NCBI GenBank assembly: GCA_015075635.1
Contig: JABTUA010000001.1
Location: 620,001 to 684,000 of the forward strand
Reading direction: 5' to 3'
From: Polyangiaceae bacterium
Lineage (GTDB): Bacteria; Myxococcota_A; Polyangia; Polyangiales; Polyangiaceae
DNA length: 64,000 nt
Under the pieces are notes generated by a model. That model was not told where the DNA came from. It saw only the letters and a list, made by a program, of their open reading frames with translations, and searched no databases. The position numbers were made by a program, and so were the translations under genes. Position 1 is the first letter of the stretch. Each line of letters begins with the position of its first letter. Shown here one piece after another: positions 8,811-17,829 of this stretch.

Positions 8811-8886
8811 TCTTGGTGTGTGAACGTCGGTGAGAGGGCAATACCCCGGTTCCCCGACCGGCGGGCGGCAGCCGGCGCCGCCCGAG

Positions 8887-9408
8887 CTACAGAGATGGTG
8901 ACTCGTCGGGATCGATCTCGAGCTCGATGCTGGCGCTCGGAGGCAGACGGGCGATGGCCTCGCGCACCAGGCGAACGTGCTCGATCTCCTCGTCCCGCAG
9001 CTCGGCAAACAGCTCTAGGATCTCCGGATCGCTCACGTGGCCGAGGGCTTCGTCGTAGAAGTCTTGAGCCTTCTGCTCCGAGGACAGCGCCAGCTCGAAG
9101 GCTTTGAGCGCGGACATGCTGCGTCGCGGCGCGCCCATCTCCGGCGCCTCGACGTCGAACAAGTCGTCCAGCGTCACCCGCGCGGGAGTGAGACCGAACC
9201 TGGCCTTGCGGCGCGCTTCGAGCTGCTGGCCGTGCTTGGCCTCGTTCTCGGCCATGCTCGCGAAGACGGAGGCCGCGTCGCCGGGGCCGTGATGACCGAG
9301 CTGGGCAGCGAACACCTTGTAGCGCCGGTAAGCCTCCACCTCGATCAACACCGCGAGATCGAGGGCGTCCATCAGGCTGAGGGTGGAGAAATCGAGACGA
9401 GTGGGCAT
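8887..9408 (-). CDS. Ferritin-like (rubrerythrin-type) di-iron protein
   Basis: 173 aa from ATG 9408. It is a four-helix bundle with carboxylate/His pairs expected for a di-iron site: EVEAYRRYKVF in helix 1, ENEAKHGQQ in helix 2, SSEQKAQDFYDEA in helix 3 and RDEEIEHVRLV in helix 4, i.e. two ExxH motifs. The rubredoxin zinc-finger tail of true rubrerythrin is missing, so it is closer to short ferritin-like proteins. A role in peroxide or iron handling is inferred from the family. The minus-strand neighbours encode exported proteins, but this one has no signal peptide. Confidence 0.8.
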   Translation of the reverse strand: MPTRLDFSTLSLMDALDLAVLIEVEAYRRYKVFAAQLGHHGPGDAASVFASMAENEAKHGQQLEARRKARFGLTPARVTLDDLFDVEAPEMGAPRRSMSALKAFELALSSEQKAQDFYDEALGHVSDPEILELFAELRDEEIEHVRLVREAIARLPPSASIELEIDPDESPSL

Positions 9409-9507
9409 GACTGCGCCCGGATTGTGCGCGATGCGGGCGCGGCACGCTTGCGCAAAAAGTTCGCTCACTCACACCAACATCGAGAGCGTCGTGTGATCGT
9501 GGAGCCC

Positions 9508-10257
9508 TCACTCCTCCGCCGACTCGAACCACCACGCGTACGGCGCCGGATAGTCGCAACACGCCGGCTGATGAGCACGCACGACCGACGCGTTCCATTT
9601 CTGTCCGGCGAGCTCGAGGCTGACGACCTGATTCACCGCCACCGGAATCGGCGCCTGACCGGGTGCGCCGAACGCCAGCTCGACCTGAGCGCCGCCCCAG
9701 CACGCGACCGGCGTGGCCGTCACCTCGAAGGGCGCGTCGGGGTTCGCGAGCACCCCGTCCGCCAGGAGCAAGTACCAGTGCGAGGTGGTCGCCACGGGGT
9801 TGTCGGTCCCGCCCCAACTCGGAACGTTGCGGATACCGAGGGTCAGCGGCGGGTTCATGTACCCACCCGTGGGGCCGATCACGAAGTGCGCCTCCACGAA
9901 TGCGCCCACCGGCGCGACGAAATCGAGCTGATACGCCGTTATCGTGAGCTCGCGGAGCGTCGGGCTGCACGAGGCGCCAGGCGCGCACTCGTCGAGGGTG
10001 AGCTGGTTCTTCGCCGACGCGACGACCTTCCCCGTCGCAGACCAATCGATGGCGGTTCCGCCGTCGGTGGCGGGGTTCGGAGACACGGACACCCAGAGGT
10101 TGCCCGTCGGCCCCGAACACTGAGCGCCGCCGTATCCGGCCGCTCCGGCGGCGCCGGCGGCGCCACCAGTGCCGCCATCGCCGCTCGGCCCGCCGTTCTC
10201 CGAGGCGCAGGCTGCGGCCGACAACGACCAGGCGAGGATCCAGAGCGCGTGCCGCAT
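9508..10257 (-). CDS. Lipoprotein with Gly/Ala-rich linker, unknown function
   Basis: 249 aa from ATG 10257. Signal MRHALWILAWSL followed by lipobox SAAAC, then a Gly/Ala/Ser linker (GGTGGAAGAAGAAGYGG) that tethers a beta-rich domain of about 200 residues. No catalytic motif was recognised. The open frame upstream of 10257 is arginine-rich and antisense to nothing real, so I excluded it. Likely outer-membrane-anchored. Confidence 0.6.
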   Translation of the reverse strand: MRHALWILAWSLSAAACASENGGPSGDGGTGGAAGAAGAAGYGGAQCSGPTGNLWVSVSPNPATDGGTAIDWSATGKVVASAKNQLTLDECAPGASCSPTLRELTITAYQLDFVAPVGAFVEAHFVIGPTGGYMNPPLTLGIRNVPSWGGTDNPVATTSHWYLLLADGVLANPDAPFEVTATPVACWGGAQVELAFGAPGQAPIPVAVNQVVSLELAGQKWNASVVRAHQPACCDYPAPYAWWFESAEE

Positions 10258-10292
10258 GTCGTGAGAATTGCCAGCCTGGCCGTCGCGGGCAA

Positions 10293-11072
10293 CTACGGCC
10301 CCAGCGGGCCCGACTCGAGCACGACCAAACGCCCGGCTGCTGGGTTGTCGAGCACGAGGACAGACTCGATCGTGGCCCGCTTCGCGAGCTCGTCGGCCAG
10401 CGGCGTGTCGCCGAGCTGCTGCATCGCCTCCGCGATCGCGCTCGGGTCGAGCGGCCCAGAGCTCGGCACCTGCCCACCGCCGAGCAGCAGACCCTTCGCG
10501 CTGGGCAGCGCGACGCTGGTTCGGCACGCGGGTGGAACGGTCCAGCTCGTCTGGGGCGGGTCCGCGATGCTCCCGCCCGAGGGCGTCCCTCCGACGCAGC
10601 ACGCGGTCTTCACTCGAGCTGCGAGCAGACCCGTCTGCGCGCTCACCACCGCGACGCCTCCGGAGTCCATTGGGTCGTGGAAGAACACGTAGGCTTCGGG
10701 CAGAGCGTCCTTCGCGAGCGCCCAGTAGGGCGGCCCGTGGGGCGGATCCGTGAACAGGGCCTCCGCAGAGCCTTGGGTGACCGTCGTGACCGGCCCGCAG
10801 CTCACGCGGTAGAGGGTCTCCTTCTCCGAGATCCGGAGCACCGAGGTGCAGACCTCACCCGCCTGCGCTTCAGCGACCGCGCCGCCGAGCTGCGACGCCG
10901 TGCAGGACGGCAACGCGGCACCGTCGGGAGAGCCGTCAGCCGCGTCAGCCGAGCCATCGGCGCCGGAGTCGGCCGCGTCGACGGCCTCGCTCGGGCCGCA
11001 TGCCGGCAAGAGCGCGCTGGCCAGGGCGGCGAGGCCCAGGACGCGGCGTCGAGACCAGGTGCGGTGTGCCAC
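10293..11072 (-). CDS. Tat-type lipoprotein, unknown function
   Basis: 259 aa from a GTG at 11072 (start uncertain; TTG 11114 is also open). The N-terminus carries a twin-arginine-like motif SRRRVLGL followed by a hydrophobic stretch and lipobox LLPAC, so export by the Tat pathway as a lipoprotein is likely. An Asp/Ala/Ser-rich linker leads into a 200-residue domain with cysteines (PSCTASQL, RVSCGP, KTACCVGG). No known domain is evident. It lies 35 bp downstream of the end of the lipoprotein gene to its left and 64 bp from the vWA gene. Confidence 0.6.
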   Translation of the reverse strand: MAHRTWSRRRVLGLAALASALLPACGPSEAVDAADSGADGSADAADGSPDGAALPSCTASQLGGAVAEAQAGEVCTSVLRISEKETLYRVSCGPVTTVTQGSAEALFTDPPHGPPYWALAKDALPEAYVFFHDPMDSGGVAVVSAQTGLLAARVKTACCVGGTPSGGSIADPPQTSWTVPPACRTSVALPSAKGLLLGGGQVPSSGPLDPSAIAEAMQQLGDTPLADELAKRATIESVLVLDNPAAGRLVVLESGPLGP

Positions 11073-11136
11073 GAAGGGTATCGAAGCAAGGGCCGTGCCC
11101 GCGATTTGGCGCAACTTGGGCCAGGGTGCGCGGCGC

Positions 11137-12324
11137 TCAGTTCACCTGAGTCTTGCAGCCGAGCACGACCTCGACCTTGCCCTTCTGGTTCGTGACCAGA
11201 TCGCAGGCGGCGGGGCAGAGCATGATCTGCGAGGGGCTCGCCGGGTTGTCGTAGTACCAGCCGATCTGGCCCAGGCAGCTCGCGGCGTCCGGGACCTGCT
11301 TGATCAGCGTGCCCTCGCCGCCACCGTCCGGCGTGAAGAGCACGTTGACCTTGCCCGGGTCCGCCTTGCCGCCCACCGGGATCAGGTACTGGCAGCCGAC
11401 CGCGCCGCGGATCTTGTTGAGCGCGTCGAGGAACTCTTTCTCCGCGTTGCCGGAGCTGACGATGATGGCCTTGTCGGTGCCGCCGGCCGCTGCCACGGAG
11501 TTGAGCGCGGAGAGATCGCCCACGCCGATCACGAAGGTCTTGATGCTGGGCGTCTGGCCGGCGCCTTCCGCCGCGTGCTTCGCCATGTCCGAGACCGTGT
11601 TGGGAGTGCAGTTGGTCGGCTCGCCGTCGGTGGCCAGGATCACCACCACCACGCGATCGGTGTGCTGCTGCTGCCAGATGGTCGCGTGATCGATGGCGCC
11701 TTCCAGCGCCGGAGCGCTGGGAGTGGACGCGCCTTGCGGGCTCGCCGTGTCGAGGGCCGAGATGATCTTCGACGACACGCCCGGGAACGCCTCGATGCCC
11801 ACCACGGGTGTCTGGTAGTCCGTCGCCACGCACGAGTCGTTGCCGGCGAGCGAGCCGGAGCACAGGTTGAAGCCCGGCACGCACGGCCCGTAAAAGCCGC
11901 ACTGCTGGTCGCTGGTGCACGCACCCGGGATCGGCGTCTTGGCCGGCGTGGGGAAGAACGCCAGGCCCATGCCGAGCTTGTCGAGCCCGGGCAGCACCAC
12001 GAACTTCTTCACCGCGGTGGTGACGGAGCTCCACTTGCCGCTGTCCTGCATCGAGCCGCTGCGGTCGAACATCATGTACATGTCCACCGGCACCAGCTCG
12101 CCGCCGAAGGTCTCCTTCGCGCAGCCGGTCAGCGCGCCGGTGCCACCGCCACCGTCCACGTTGATGCCGCCGCCGGAGCCGCCGACGTTGATGCCGCCGC
12201 TGCCGCCGACACCCGCGCCGTTGCCGGAGCCGCCGGAGCCTCCGCTCTCCGAGGCGCTGCTGCACGCAGCGCCCGAGAGGACCACGATGACCGACCCGAG
12301 CAAGACACCATAGCCTCGACGCAT
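11137..12324 (-). CDS. von Willebrand factor A-domain lipoprotein
   Basis: 395 aa from ATG 12324 (MRRGYGVLL, lipobox SGAAC). A Gly/Ser-rich linker of about 50 residues precedes a vWA domain with a MIDAS start DRSGSM near residue 88 and a later VILATDGEPTN strand (about residue 228). A cysteine-containing insert (CTSDQQCGFYGPC) interrupts the domain. vWA domains bind ligands through a divalent metal; the partner is unknown. This lipoprotein/linker design is common in Polyangia. Confidence 0.8.
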   Translation of the reverse strand: MRRGYGVLLGSVIVVLSGAACSSASESGGSGGSGNGAGVGGSGGINVGGSGGGINVDGGGGTGALTGCAKETFGGELVPVDMYMMFDRSGSMQDSGKWSSVTTAVKKFVVLPGLDKLGMGLAFFPTPAKTPIPGACTSDQQCGFYGPCVPGFNLCSGSLAGNDSCVATDYQTPVVGIEAFPGVSSKIISALDTASPQGASTPSAPALEGAIDHATIWQQQHTDRVVVVILATDGEPTNCTPNTVSDMAKHAAEGAGQTPSIKTFVIGVGDLSALNSVAAAGGTDKAIIVSSGNAEKEFLDALNKIRGAVGCQYLIPVGGKADPGKVNVLFTPDGGGEGTLIKQVPDAASCLGQIGWYYDNPASPSQIMLCPAACDLVTNQKGKVEVVLGCKTQVN

Positions 12325-12411
12325 GCGACGCTCCTTCGCGCCGAGCGACCCGCGAATCCCTCGGCGCGAAGGAAATAGCACGGCCACGGGGCCGGGAGCC
12401 AGAACAGGCGG

Positions 12412-13275
12412 CTAGACGCGGCGCGCCACGGCGAGCCGCTCGAAGGGGCTGACCCGCCGCGCTTCCCGCGCCGGCCAGCGCTCGGCCCACTCGAGCGCCG
12501 AGTCGTCCTGCTCCACCTCGAAGCCCCGTGCCTCGAGCCGCCCAGCCAGCTCGGGCGCATCCTGCTGGCACTTGAGCGCCTCGCCGATCCACATGGCGCC
12601 GACCTCGCCCACGGTCCGGAGCCAGGGGCTGGCGTATTCCCGGGGCAGGTAGGTCACCGCGAGCCGACTGCCGCTGGCAGAGAGCCCCGCGACCGCGTCC
12701 AGCGTCGCCTCGATGGCCTCGAGGCTCAGGTACATCGTCACGCCCTCCCAGACCCAGACGCTGGGCGCCTTCGGATCGAAGTCGTGCTCACCGAGCACGT
12801 CGGGAATGGTCTGGCGCTCGAAGTCGATGGAGCAGAAGCGCACCTCGCGGGCGAGCGGGCGAAGCTCCCGGGTCCCCTCGCGCTTGAACGCTTGCGTGTC
12901 GGGGTGGTCGAGCTCGAACACGGTGACTTCCGCGAGGTCGGGCATGCGCCAGGCGCGGGCGTCGAGCCCCGCTCCGAGCAGCACCAGCTGGCGCGTGCCC
13001 TGCTTCACGGCGCCGGTCACCGCGTCGTCGATGGCCGCGGTCCGCAGCGGTACGCCATAGCTGAGGCCGCGGGTGGCCGCGCCGATCAGCCGGTGCGCGA
13101 CGCGCGTGCCGAGCGGCAGCGCCGTGGCCGCCCGCACCATCGCGCCGAGCCCCGGGGGCAACAGACGCGCAGCAACTGCGTCGTCGAAGATCGCGAGCTC
13201 CGCGGGGGCCTCGCTGTAGAGCGCGCGCAGCGCCGCCACCCAGTCACTGGTCCGGCTGCGATTCCCGGGGCGCAT
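12412..13275 (-). CDS. SAM-dependent methyltransferase, leucine carboxyl methyltransferase-like
   Basis: 287 aa, ATG start. It fits the PF04072/TIGR00027 group: RTAAIDDAV (about residue 78), the SAM-binding strand LVLLGAGLDARAWRM (about 97-111), the acidic loop FELDHPDTQAFKRE, and WVWEGVTMYLS (about 174). It acts on an unknown small-molecule or protein carboxylate or hydroxyl. It is divergent from the thiolase gene with about 94 bp between start codons. Confidence 0.85.
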   Translation of the reverse strand: MRPGNRSRTSDWVAALRALYSEAPAELAIFDDAVAARLLPPGLGAMVRAATALPLGTRVAHRLIGAATRGLSYGVPLRTAAIDDAVTGAVKQGTRQLVLLGAGLDARAWRMPDLAEVTVFELDHPDTQAFKREGTRELRPLAREVRFCSIDFERQTIPDVLGEHDFDPKAPSVWVWEGVTMYLSLEAIEATLDAVAGLSASGSRLAVTYLPREYASPWLRTVGEVGAMWIGEALKCQQDAPELAGRLEARGFEVEQDDSALEWAERWPAREARRVSPFERLAVARRV

Positions 13276-13369
13276 GGCCCATACTTAGCGCGAACGCCCC
13301 GCGGGGGGGTGGCCGGCGGGTTTGAACCGCGTTAGACCGCCTGGGTCCCAGCGAAAGGGAGCAAAAGCC

Positions 13370-14560
13370 ATGACCCATCACGTTTCCCCGGTTTACGTCG
13401 TCAGCGCGACGCGCACCCCGATTGGCTCCTACCTCGGCGCCCTGGCGTCGCTGCCGGCCCCGCGCCTCGGCGCGGTCGCCATCAAGGCTGCCATCGAGCG
13501 CGCCAAGATCGAGCCCGGGCGCGTTCAGGAGGTGTTCATGGGCAACGTGCTCGGCGCCGGTGTGGGTCAGGCCCCAGCGCGGCAGGCCGCCATCTTCGCC
13601 GGCGTGCCCGACAGCGTGCCGGCCACCACCGTGGGCAAGGTCTGCGGCTCCGGTTTGCAAGCGGTGATCTTCGGCACCAAGACCCTGATGCTCGGCGACG
13701 CGGACGTGGTCGTCGCGGGCGGTATGGAGTCGATGTCGAACGTGCCGTATTACCTGCGCGAAGCCCGCACCGGCTATCGCATGGGCGACGGCAAGCTCGT
13801 GGACGGCATGATCTTCGACGGGCTGTGGGATCCGTACGGCAACTTCCACATGGGTGAGGCCGGCGAGAAGTGCTCGAAGGAGTACGCTCTCAGCCGCGAG
13901 GCCCAGGACGAGTTCGCGAAGGAGAGCTACCGCCGCGCCCTCAGCGCCCAGAAGGAGGGGCTCTTCGACGCCGAGATCGTGCCCGTCGAGATCCCGCAGA
14001 AGAAGGGCGATCCGATCAGCGTCAAGCTCGACGAGGAGCCGGGCAAGGGCGACCCCAGCAAGTTCGACAAGCTGCGCCCCGCCTTCGCCAAGGACGGCAC
14101 CATCACCGCCGCCAACGCCTCCAGCATCAACGACGGCGCCTCGGCGCTGATCCTGGCCAGCGAGAAGGCCGTGAAGGAGCAGAACCTGACCCCGCTCGCG
14201 CGCATCGTCGGCTACGGCGGCGCGGCGCAGGCTCCGGACTGGTTCACCACCGCGCCGTCGAAGGCCATCGACGCCACGCTGACCAAGCTGGGCATGAAGA
14301 AGGAGCAGATCGACCTCTGGGAGATCAACGAGGCCTTCTCCTGCGTGACCATGGCCTGCTCGAAGATCTCGGGCCTCGACCCGGCCAAGGTCAACGTGCG
14401 CGGCGGCGCCGTCGCCATGGGTCACCCCATCGGCGCGTCCGGCGCCCGCATCCTGACCACGCTGCTCTACGCGATGCGCGACCAGAAGGTGAAGCACGGC
14501 CTGGCCACCCTGTGCATCGGCGGCGGCGAAGCGGTGGCCGTGGTGGTCGAGCGCGTGTGA
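13370..14560 (+). CDS. Acetyl-CoA C-acetyltransferase (thiolase)
   Basis: 396 aa from ATG 13370, preceded by a good AAAGGGA ribosome site. Biosynthetic-type thiolase: nucleophile Cys in GKVCGSGLQAV (Cys92), GGMESMSNVPYY, NEAFSC (the N-E-A-F motif), GGAVAMGHPIGASGAR with the catalytic His, and the second Cys in TLCIGGGEA. It condenses or cleaves acetoacetyl-CoA (atoB/phaA type). It heads a chain of five genes in which each stop overlaps the next start, beginning with GTGA at 14557-14560. Assignment to a precise pathway is not possible. Confidence 0.92.
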   Translation: MTHHVSPVYVVSATRTPIGSYLGALASLPAPRLGAVAIKAAIERAKIEPGRVQEVFMGNVLGAGVGQAPARQAAIFAGVPDSVPATTVGKVCGSGLQAVIFGTKTLMLGDADVVVAGGMESMSNVPYYLREARTGYRMGDGKLVDGMIFDGLWDPYGNFHMGEAGEKCSKEYALSREAQDEFAKESYRRALSAQKEGLFDAEIVPVEIPQKKGDPISVKLDEEPGKGDPSKFDKLRPAFAKDGTITAANASSINDGASALILASEKAVKEQNLTPLARIVGYGGAAQAPDWFTTAPSKAIDATLTKLGMKKEQIDLWEINEAFSCVTMACSKISGLDPAKVNVRGGAVAMGHPIGASGARILTTLLYAMRDQKVKHGLATLCIGGGEAVAVVVERV

Positions 14561-15399
14561 TCCGCCCGCGTGACGTCGCCGACGGAGTCGCGGCCTTCCC
14601 GACTCGAACGCCCACGCTTCCGCCGGCGACGCACACGCAGAGTTACGCCCTGGGCACGCGGCAGCTGCTGCTGGTCGAGCCCGCCACTCCCTACGCCGAC
14701 GAGCAGCGGGCCTGGCTCGACTGGGCGCGCGGCCTGCGGAGCGCGGGGCGCGAGCTCGTCGCCATCGTGCTCACGCACCACCACGTCGATCACGTCGGCG
14801 GCGCGGAGACGCTGTCCCGCGAGCTGGGCGTGCCGCTCTGGGCGCACGCGGAGACGGCCGCGCGCCTGCCGGAGCTGCCGATCGCGCGCCAGCTGAGCGA
14901 GGGCGACGTGCTCGCGCTCGACGGCCCCACGGCGCAGGCCTGGCAGGTCCTGCACACGCCCGGGCACGCCGCCGGTCACGTGTGCCTGTTCGAGCCGGCC
15001 CTGGGCTGCGTCGTGGTCGGCGACATGGTCGCGAGCGAGGGCACCATCCTGATCGAGCCGAACGACGGCGACATGGCGGAGTACCTGAAGCAGCTCGGAC
15101 GGCTCGAAGCCCTGGGAGCGCAGACGGCCCTCCCGGCCCACGGCGACCCCATTCCGGAGCCGAGCCGGCTCTTCGCCCATTACGTGGCCCACCGGCTGGA
15201 ACGCGAGCGCAAGGTGCTGAAGGCGGTCGAGGACGCCGGTCCAGCGGGGACCTCGGACGTCTTCCTGGTCCCGAGCGCCTATGCCGACACGCCGAAGGCC
15301 GCCTGGCCACTAGCCCTCTTGAGTGTGCGCGCGCACTTGGTCAAGCTGAGGCGCGACGGCCGGATCCGAACCGACGGCGAGAAGTACTGGACGACGTGA
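14557..15399 (+). CDS. Metallo-beta-lactamase-fold hydrolase with C-terminal winged-helix
   Basis: 280 aa from a GTG that overlaps the thiolase stop by 4 bp. The zinc-binding signature THHHVDHVGG is at about residues 70-79, further ligands lie in HTPGHAAGHVCL and VVVGDMVA, and ALPAHGDPI supplies the last His. The C-terminal 80 residues look like the winged-helix tail of LACTB2-type hydrolases/RNases. The substrate is probably a thioester, lactone or RNA; next to a thiolase a CoA thioester is attractive but unproven. Confidence 0.85.
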   Translation: MIRPRDVADGVAAFPTRTPTLPPATHTQSYALGTRQLLLVEPATPYADEQRAWLDWARGLRSAGRELVAIVLTHHHVDHVGGAETLSRELGVPLWAHAETAARLPELPIARQLSEGDVLALDGPTAQAWQVLHTPGHAAGHVCLFEPALGCVVVGDMVASEGTILIEPNDGDMAEYLKQLGRLEALGAQTALPAHGDPIPEPSRLFAHYVAHRLERERKVLKAVEDAGPAGTSDVFLVPSAYADTPKAAWPLALLSVRAHLVKLRRDGRIRTDGEKYWTT

Positions 15400-15614
15400 C
15401 GAACCCCGACGACTTCGAGCGCGCCTTCGTGGCCGTGAGCTACTTCCTGGACCAACGCGGCGATGCGCTCACGGCGCCGCTCGGCGGCGGCGGCGAGGCC
15501 GCGCGGCGGCTGGCGCTCGCGCTCGGTCACCCGGAGCGCAACGCCCGGGCCGTGGTGCTGGCCCGCGAGCTCGCGCGCGTCGCCCAGGCGCTGGAAGCGC
15601 GGAGGCTCGCGTGA
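15396..15614 (+). CDS. Small 72-aa protein in overlapping gene chain
   Basis: A short reading frame from GTG 15396 that overlaps the hydrolase stop (GTGA) and ends by overlapping the next start in the same way. It is acidic at the N-terminus (NPDDFERAFVAVSYFLD) and helical/Ala-Arg-rich after that. The perfect stop/start coupling on both sides is the main argument that it is real. No family was recognised. Confidence 0.6.
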   Translation: MTNPDDFERAFVAVSYFLDQRGDALTAPLGGGGEAARRLALALGHPERNARAVVLARELARVAQALEARRLA

Positions 15615-16264
15615 GCGTCACGCGCGGACGCCTGTTGCGCGCAGAGAGCGTGCACGACGTGAAGCCCATCGCGCTGGCCACCACGGCTCCGGTGCCCTTC
15701 GGCCGGCGCGTGCCGCGCGCGATCGTGGACGCCGACGAGCGCGCGCGCCACCTGCTCGCCCAGGCCGAGGAACGCGGGCGGCTCCTGCTCGAGAGCGCCG
15801 CCCGCGCCGCCGGCGACGCTCGCCTGGCGGCAGAGGCGGAGGGGCGCGCGGACGGCATCGCCGCGGTGGCTGCCAAGGCGGTGGCGCTGGCCGCGCTCGA
15901 AGCGCGCGCGGACGAGCGCGGCCTCGAGCGCAGCGTCGAGCTCGCCCGTCTGCTCGCGGAGCGCCTGCTGGGCGAGGAGCTGCGCCAGGATCCCGCGCGC
16001 ATCACCGCGCTGGCCCGGCGCGCGCTCGGCGAGGCCCGGGGCGCGCGCCGCGTGCGAGTCGTCGCCCACCCGGACGACGCCGCACGGCTCGAGGCCGAGC
16101 GCGAGACCCTCGGCGCGGCCCTCGACGTCCTCGAGATTGTGGCCGATCCGGCGCGCCCGCCCGGCGACCTGCGCCTCGAGACCGAGATCGGCGTGCTCGA
16201 CGCCGCTCTCGCGCCGCAGCTCGATCGGCTGACCCAGAAGCTCCGCGAGTCGCTGAAGAAATGA
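15611..16264 (+). CDS. SctL/FliH-like stator protein
   Basis: 217 aa from GTG 15611. The middle is a long Ala/Arg/Glu-rich coiled coil (about residues 38-110). The C-terminal part matches the FliH/YscL/V-ATPase-E type: ELARLLAERLLGEEL, then a hydrophobic strand and the conserved ending GDLRLETEIGVLDAALAPQL. In type III secretion and flagella such proteins link the ATPase to the cytoplasmic ring. No other secretion or flagellar gene is visible here, so it is either an orphan or has another role. Start and stop overlap the neighbouring genes. Confidence 0.7.
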   Translation: MSVTRGRLLRAESVHDVKPIALATTAPVPFGRRVPRAIVDADERARHLLAQAEERGRLLLESAARAAGDARLAAEAEGRADGIAAVAAKAVALAALEARADERGLERSVELARLLAERLLGEELRQDPARITALARRALGEARGARRVRVVAHPDDAARLEAERETLGAALDVLEIVADPARPPGDLRLETEIGVLDAALAPQLDRLTQKLRESLKK

Positions 16265-17310
16265 GCTCGCCGAACGGAGACTGGCGCTTCCCGGCGCCGC
16301 CAGAAGGAAGCGCGCCGGTGTCCCAACCAGTGTCCGCGCGGATGGAGGAGCCCCCCGTGAGCGAGCCGGCGTCGGCGGACGCGCCGCGGCGCGTGCGCTG
16401 GCCGATCAACCTGCTCTTGTTCGCCGTCACGGTTTGGAGCGTGTTCGAGGTCGGACAAGCCTGGAACGGCAAGGCGGAGGTGCCCGGCTTCAAGGGCTGG
16501 CTCGGGGGCTGGCCGTTCGCGGTGCCGCTGCTCGGCATCCTCTTGTTCCACGAGTTCGGCCACTACATCGCCGCGCGTTTCCATCGCGTGCCGGCGTCGC
16601 TGCCGTACTTCATCCCGTTCCCCAAGCTGAGCCCGTTCGGCACCTTCGGCGCGGTGATCGTGATGCCGAAGCGCATTCGCTCCGCGAATGCCCTGCTCGA
16701 CATCGGCGCGGCGGGGCCCTTGGCGGGGATGCTGGTCGCGATCCCGGTGATGCTGATCGGTCTAGCCTACTCTACGGTCGGTCCACGCAGCGAGAGCGGC
16801 TTCATCCAGGAGGGGCAGAGCATCCTGTACTGGCTGCTGAAGCGCATCGTGCACGGGCCCATTCCCGCCAATCAGGACGTGTTCCTGCATCCGACGGCGC
16901 TGGCAGCCTGGGCCGGCTTCCTGGTGACCTTCCTCAATCTCCTGCCGTTCGGCCAACTCGACGGCGGCCACGTGGCCTACGCGCTCTTGGGCGAGCGCCA
17001 GAACCGCCTGGCGCGCTTCGCCGTGTTCGTGCCGCTGGTGATGGTGCTCTACAACGCCTGGGTCCACGTCCGCCCCATCGTGCTCCGCGCGATGAAGGAG
17101 GGCTGGGGTCAACAGAACTGGATGCCCGTGAGCGCGGCCACGGTCTGGATCAGCATCTTCGTGCTGCTCTGGCTCTTGCGCGGGGTGTCGGGCGCGAACC
17201 ATCCGCCCGTGGACGACCCGCAGCTGTCCCCGAAACGCCGCGTCGTCGCCATCTTCACGCTGGCGCTCTTCGTGCTCTTGTTCATGCCCACGCCGTGGGC
17301 GGTGTTCTGA
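16261..17310 (+). CDS. Site-2 protease-like M50 zinc metalloprotease
   Basis: 349 aa from ATG 16261, overlapping the previous stop (ATGA). It is a polytopic membrane protein with a proline-rich cytoplasmic N-terminus of about 45 residues. The zinc motif HEFGH lies in a membrane segment (LLGILLFHEFGHYIAA, about residues 89-104) and the second motif LPFGQLDGGH is near residue 237. At least six hydrophobic segments are visible. Site-2 proteases cut membrane-embedded substrates such as anti-sigma factors; a substrate is not apparent here. Last gene of the overlapping chain. Confidence 0.88.
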   Translation: MSSPNGDWRFPAPPEGSAPVSQPVSARMEEPPVSEPASADAPRRVRWPINLLLFAVTVWSVFEVGQAWNGKAEVPGFKGWLGGWPFAVPLLGILLFHEFGHYIAARFHRVPASLPYFIPFPKLSPFGTFGAVIVMPKRIRSANALLDIGAAGPLAGMLVAIPVMLIGLAYSTVGPRSESGFIQEGQSILYWLLKRIVHGPIPANQDVFLHPTALAAWAGFLVTFLNLLPFGQLDGGHVAYALLGERQNRLARFAVFVPLVMVLYNAWVHVRPIVLRAMKEGWGQQNWMPVSAATVWISIFVLLWLLRGVSGANHPPVDDPQLSPKRRVVAIFTLALFVLLFMPTPWAVF

Positions 17311-17334
17311 CTCGGCAGACAGCGAAGGTCGAGG

Positions 17335-17829
17335 CTAAGCCTTGCCGAAGCGCCGCTTGAGCGCCGCGACCACGTTGGGCGGGGCGTAGCGGGTGATGTC
17401 GCCGCCGTGGCTGGCGATCTCGCGCACCAGCGAGGCCGAGATGAAGCCGTAGTTGGTGCGGGTGGGCAGGAACACGGTGTCGATCTCCGGGCGCAGATCG
17501 GCGTTCGCGTGGGCGATCTGCAGCTCGTACTCGAAGTCCGTGGCGGCGCGCAGCCCGCGCACGATGACGCGGGCGCCCACGCGCTGCCCGTAGTCGATGA
17601 GCAAGCCCTGGAACGAGTCCACCTCGACGTTGCCGTAGGGCGAGACGATCTCGCGCAAGAGCGCCTGGCGCTCCTCCGCGCTGAGCAGCGGCGTCTTGGT
17701 CGGGTGGACGCCGACCGCCACGATCACCCGCGGGAAGAGCTTCGCGGCGCGCTCGACCAGATCGAGGTGACCGTAGGTCGGAGGGTCGAAGCTGCCCGCG
17801 TAGACGGCGAGCTGCGGCCCACCGTTCAC
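17335..17829 (-). CDS. coaD: Phosphopantetheine adenylyltransferase
   Basis: 164 aa from GTG 17829, which overlaps the stop of the upstream gene (GTGA on the minus strand). CoaD transfers AMP from ATP to 4'-phosphopantetheine in coenzyme A synthesis. Motifs: AVYAGSFDPPTYGHLDL (TxGH nucleotide motif, residues 7-23), KTPLLSAEER, ARVIVRGLRAATDFEYE (about residue 83) and NYGFISASLVREIA (ISSS-type motif, about residue 124). Length is normal. It is translationally coupled to a lipoprotein gene with no obvious metabolic link. Confidence 0.96.
   Translation of the reverse strand: MNGGPQLAVYAGSFDPPTYGHLDLVERAAKLFPRVIVAVGVHPTKTPLLSAEERQALLREIVSPYGNVEVDSFQGLLIDYGQRVGARVIVRGLRAATDFEYELQIAHANADLRPEIDTVFLPTRTNYGFISASLVREIASHGGDITRYAPPNVVAALKRRFGKA

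Noticed and set aside
15463-16260. N-terminal extension of the site-2 protease frame
   Set aside because: Antiparallel-looking Arg-rich sequence in another frame of the SctL-like gene; the ATG at 16261 overlaps that gene's stop as in the rest of the chain.
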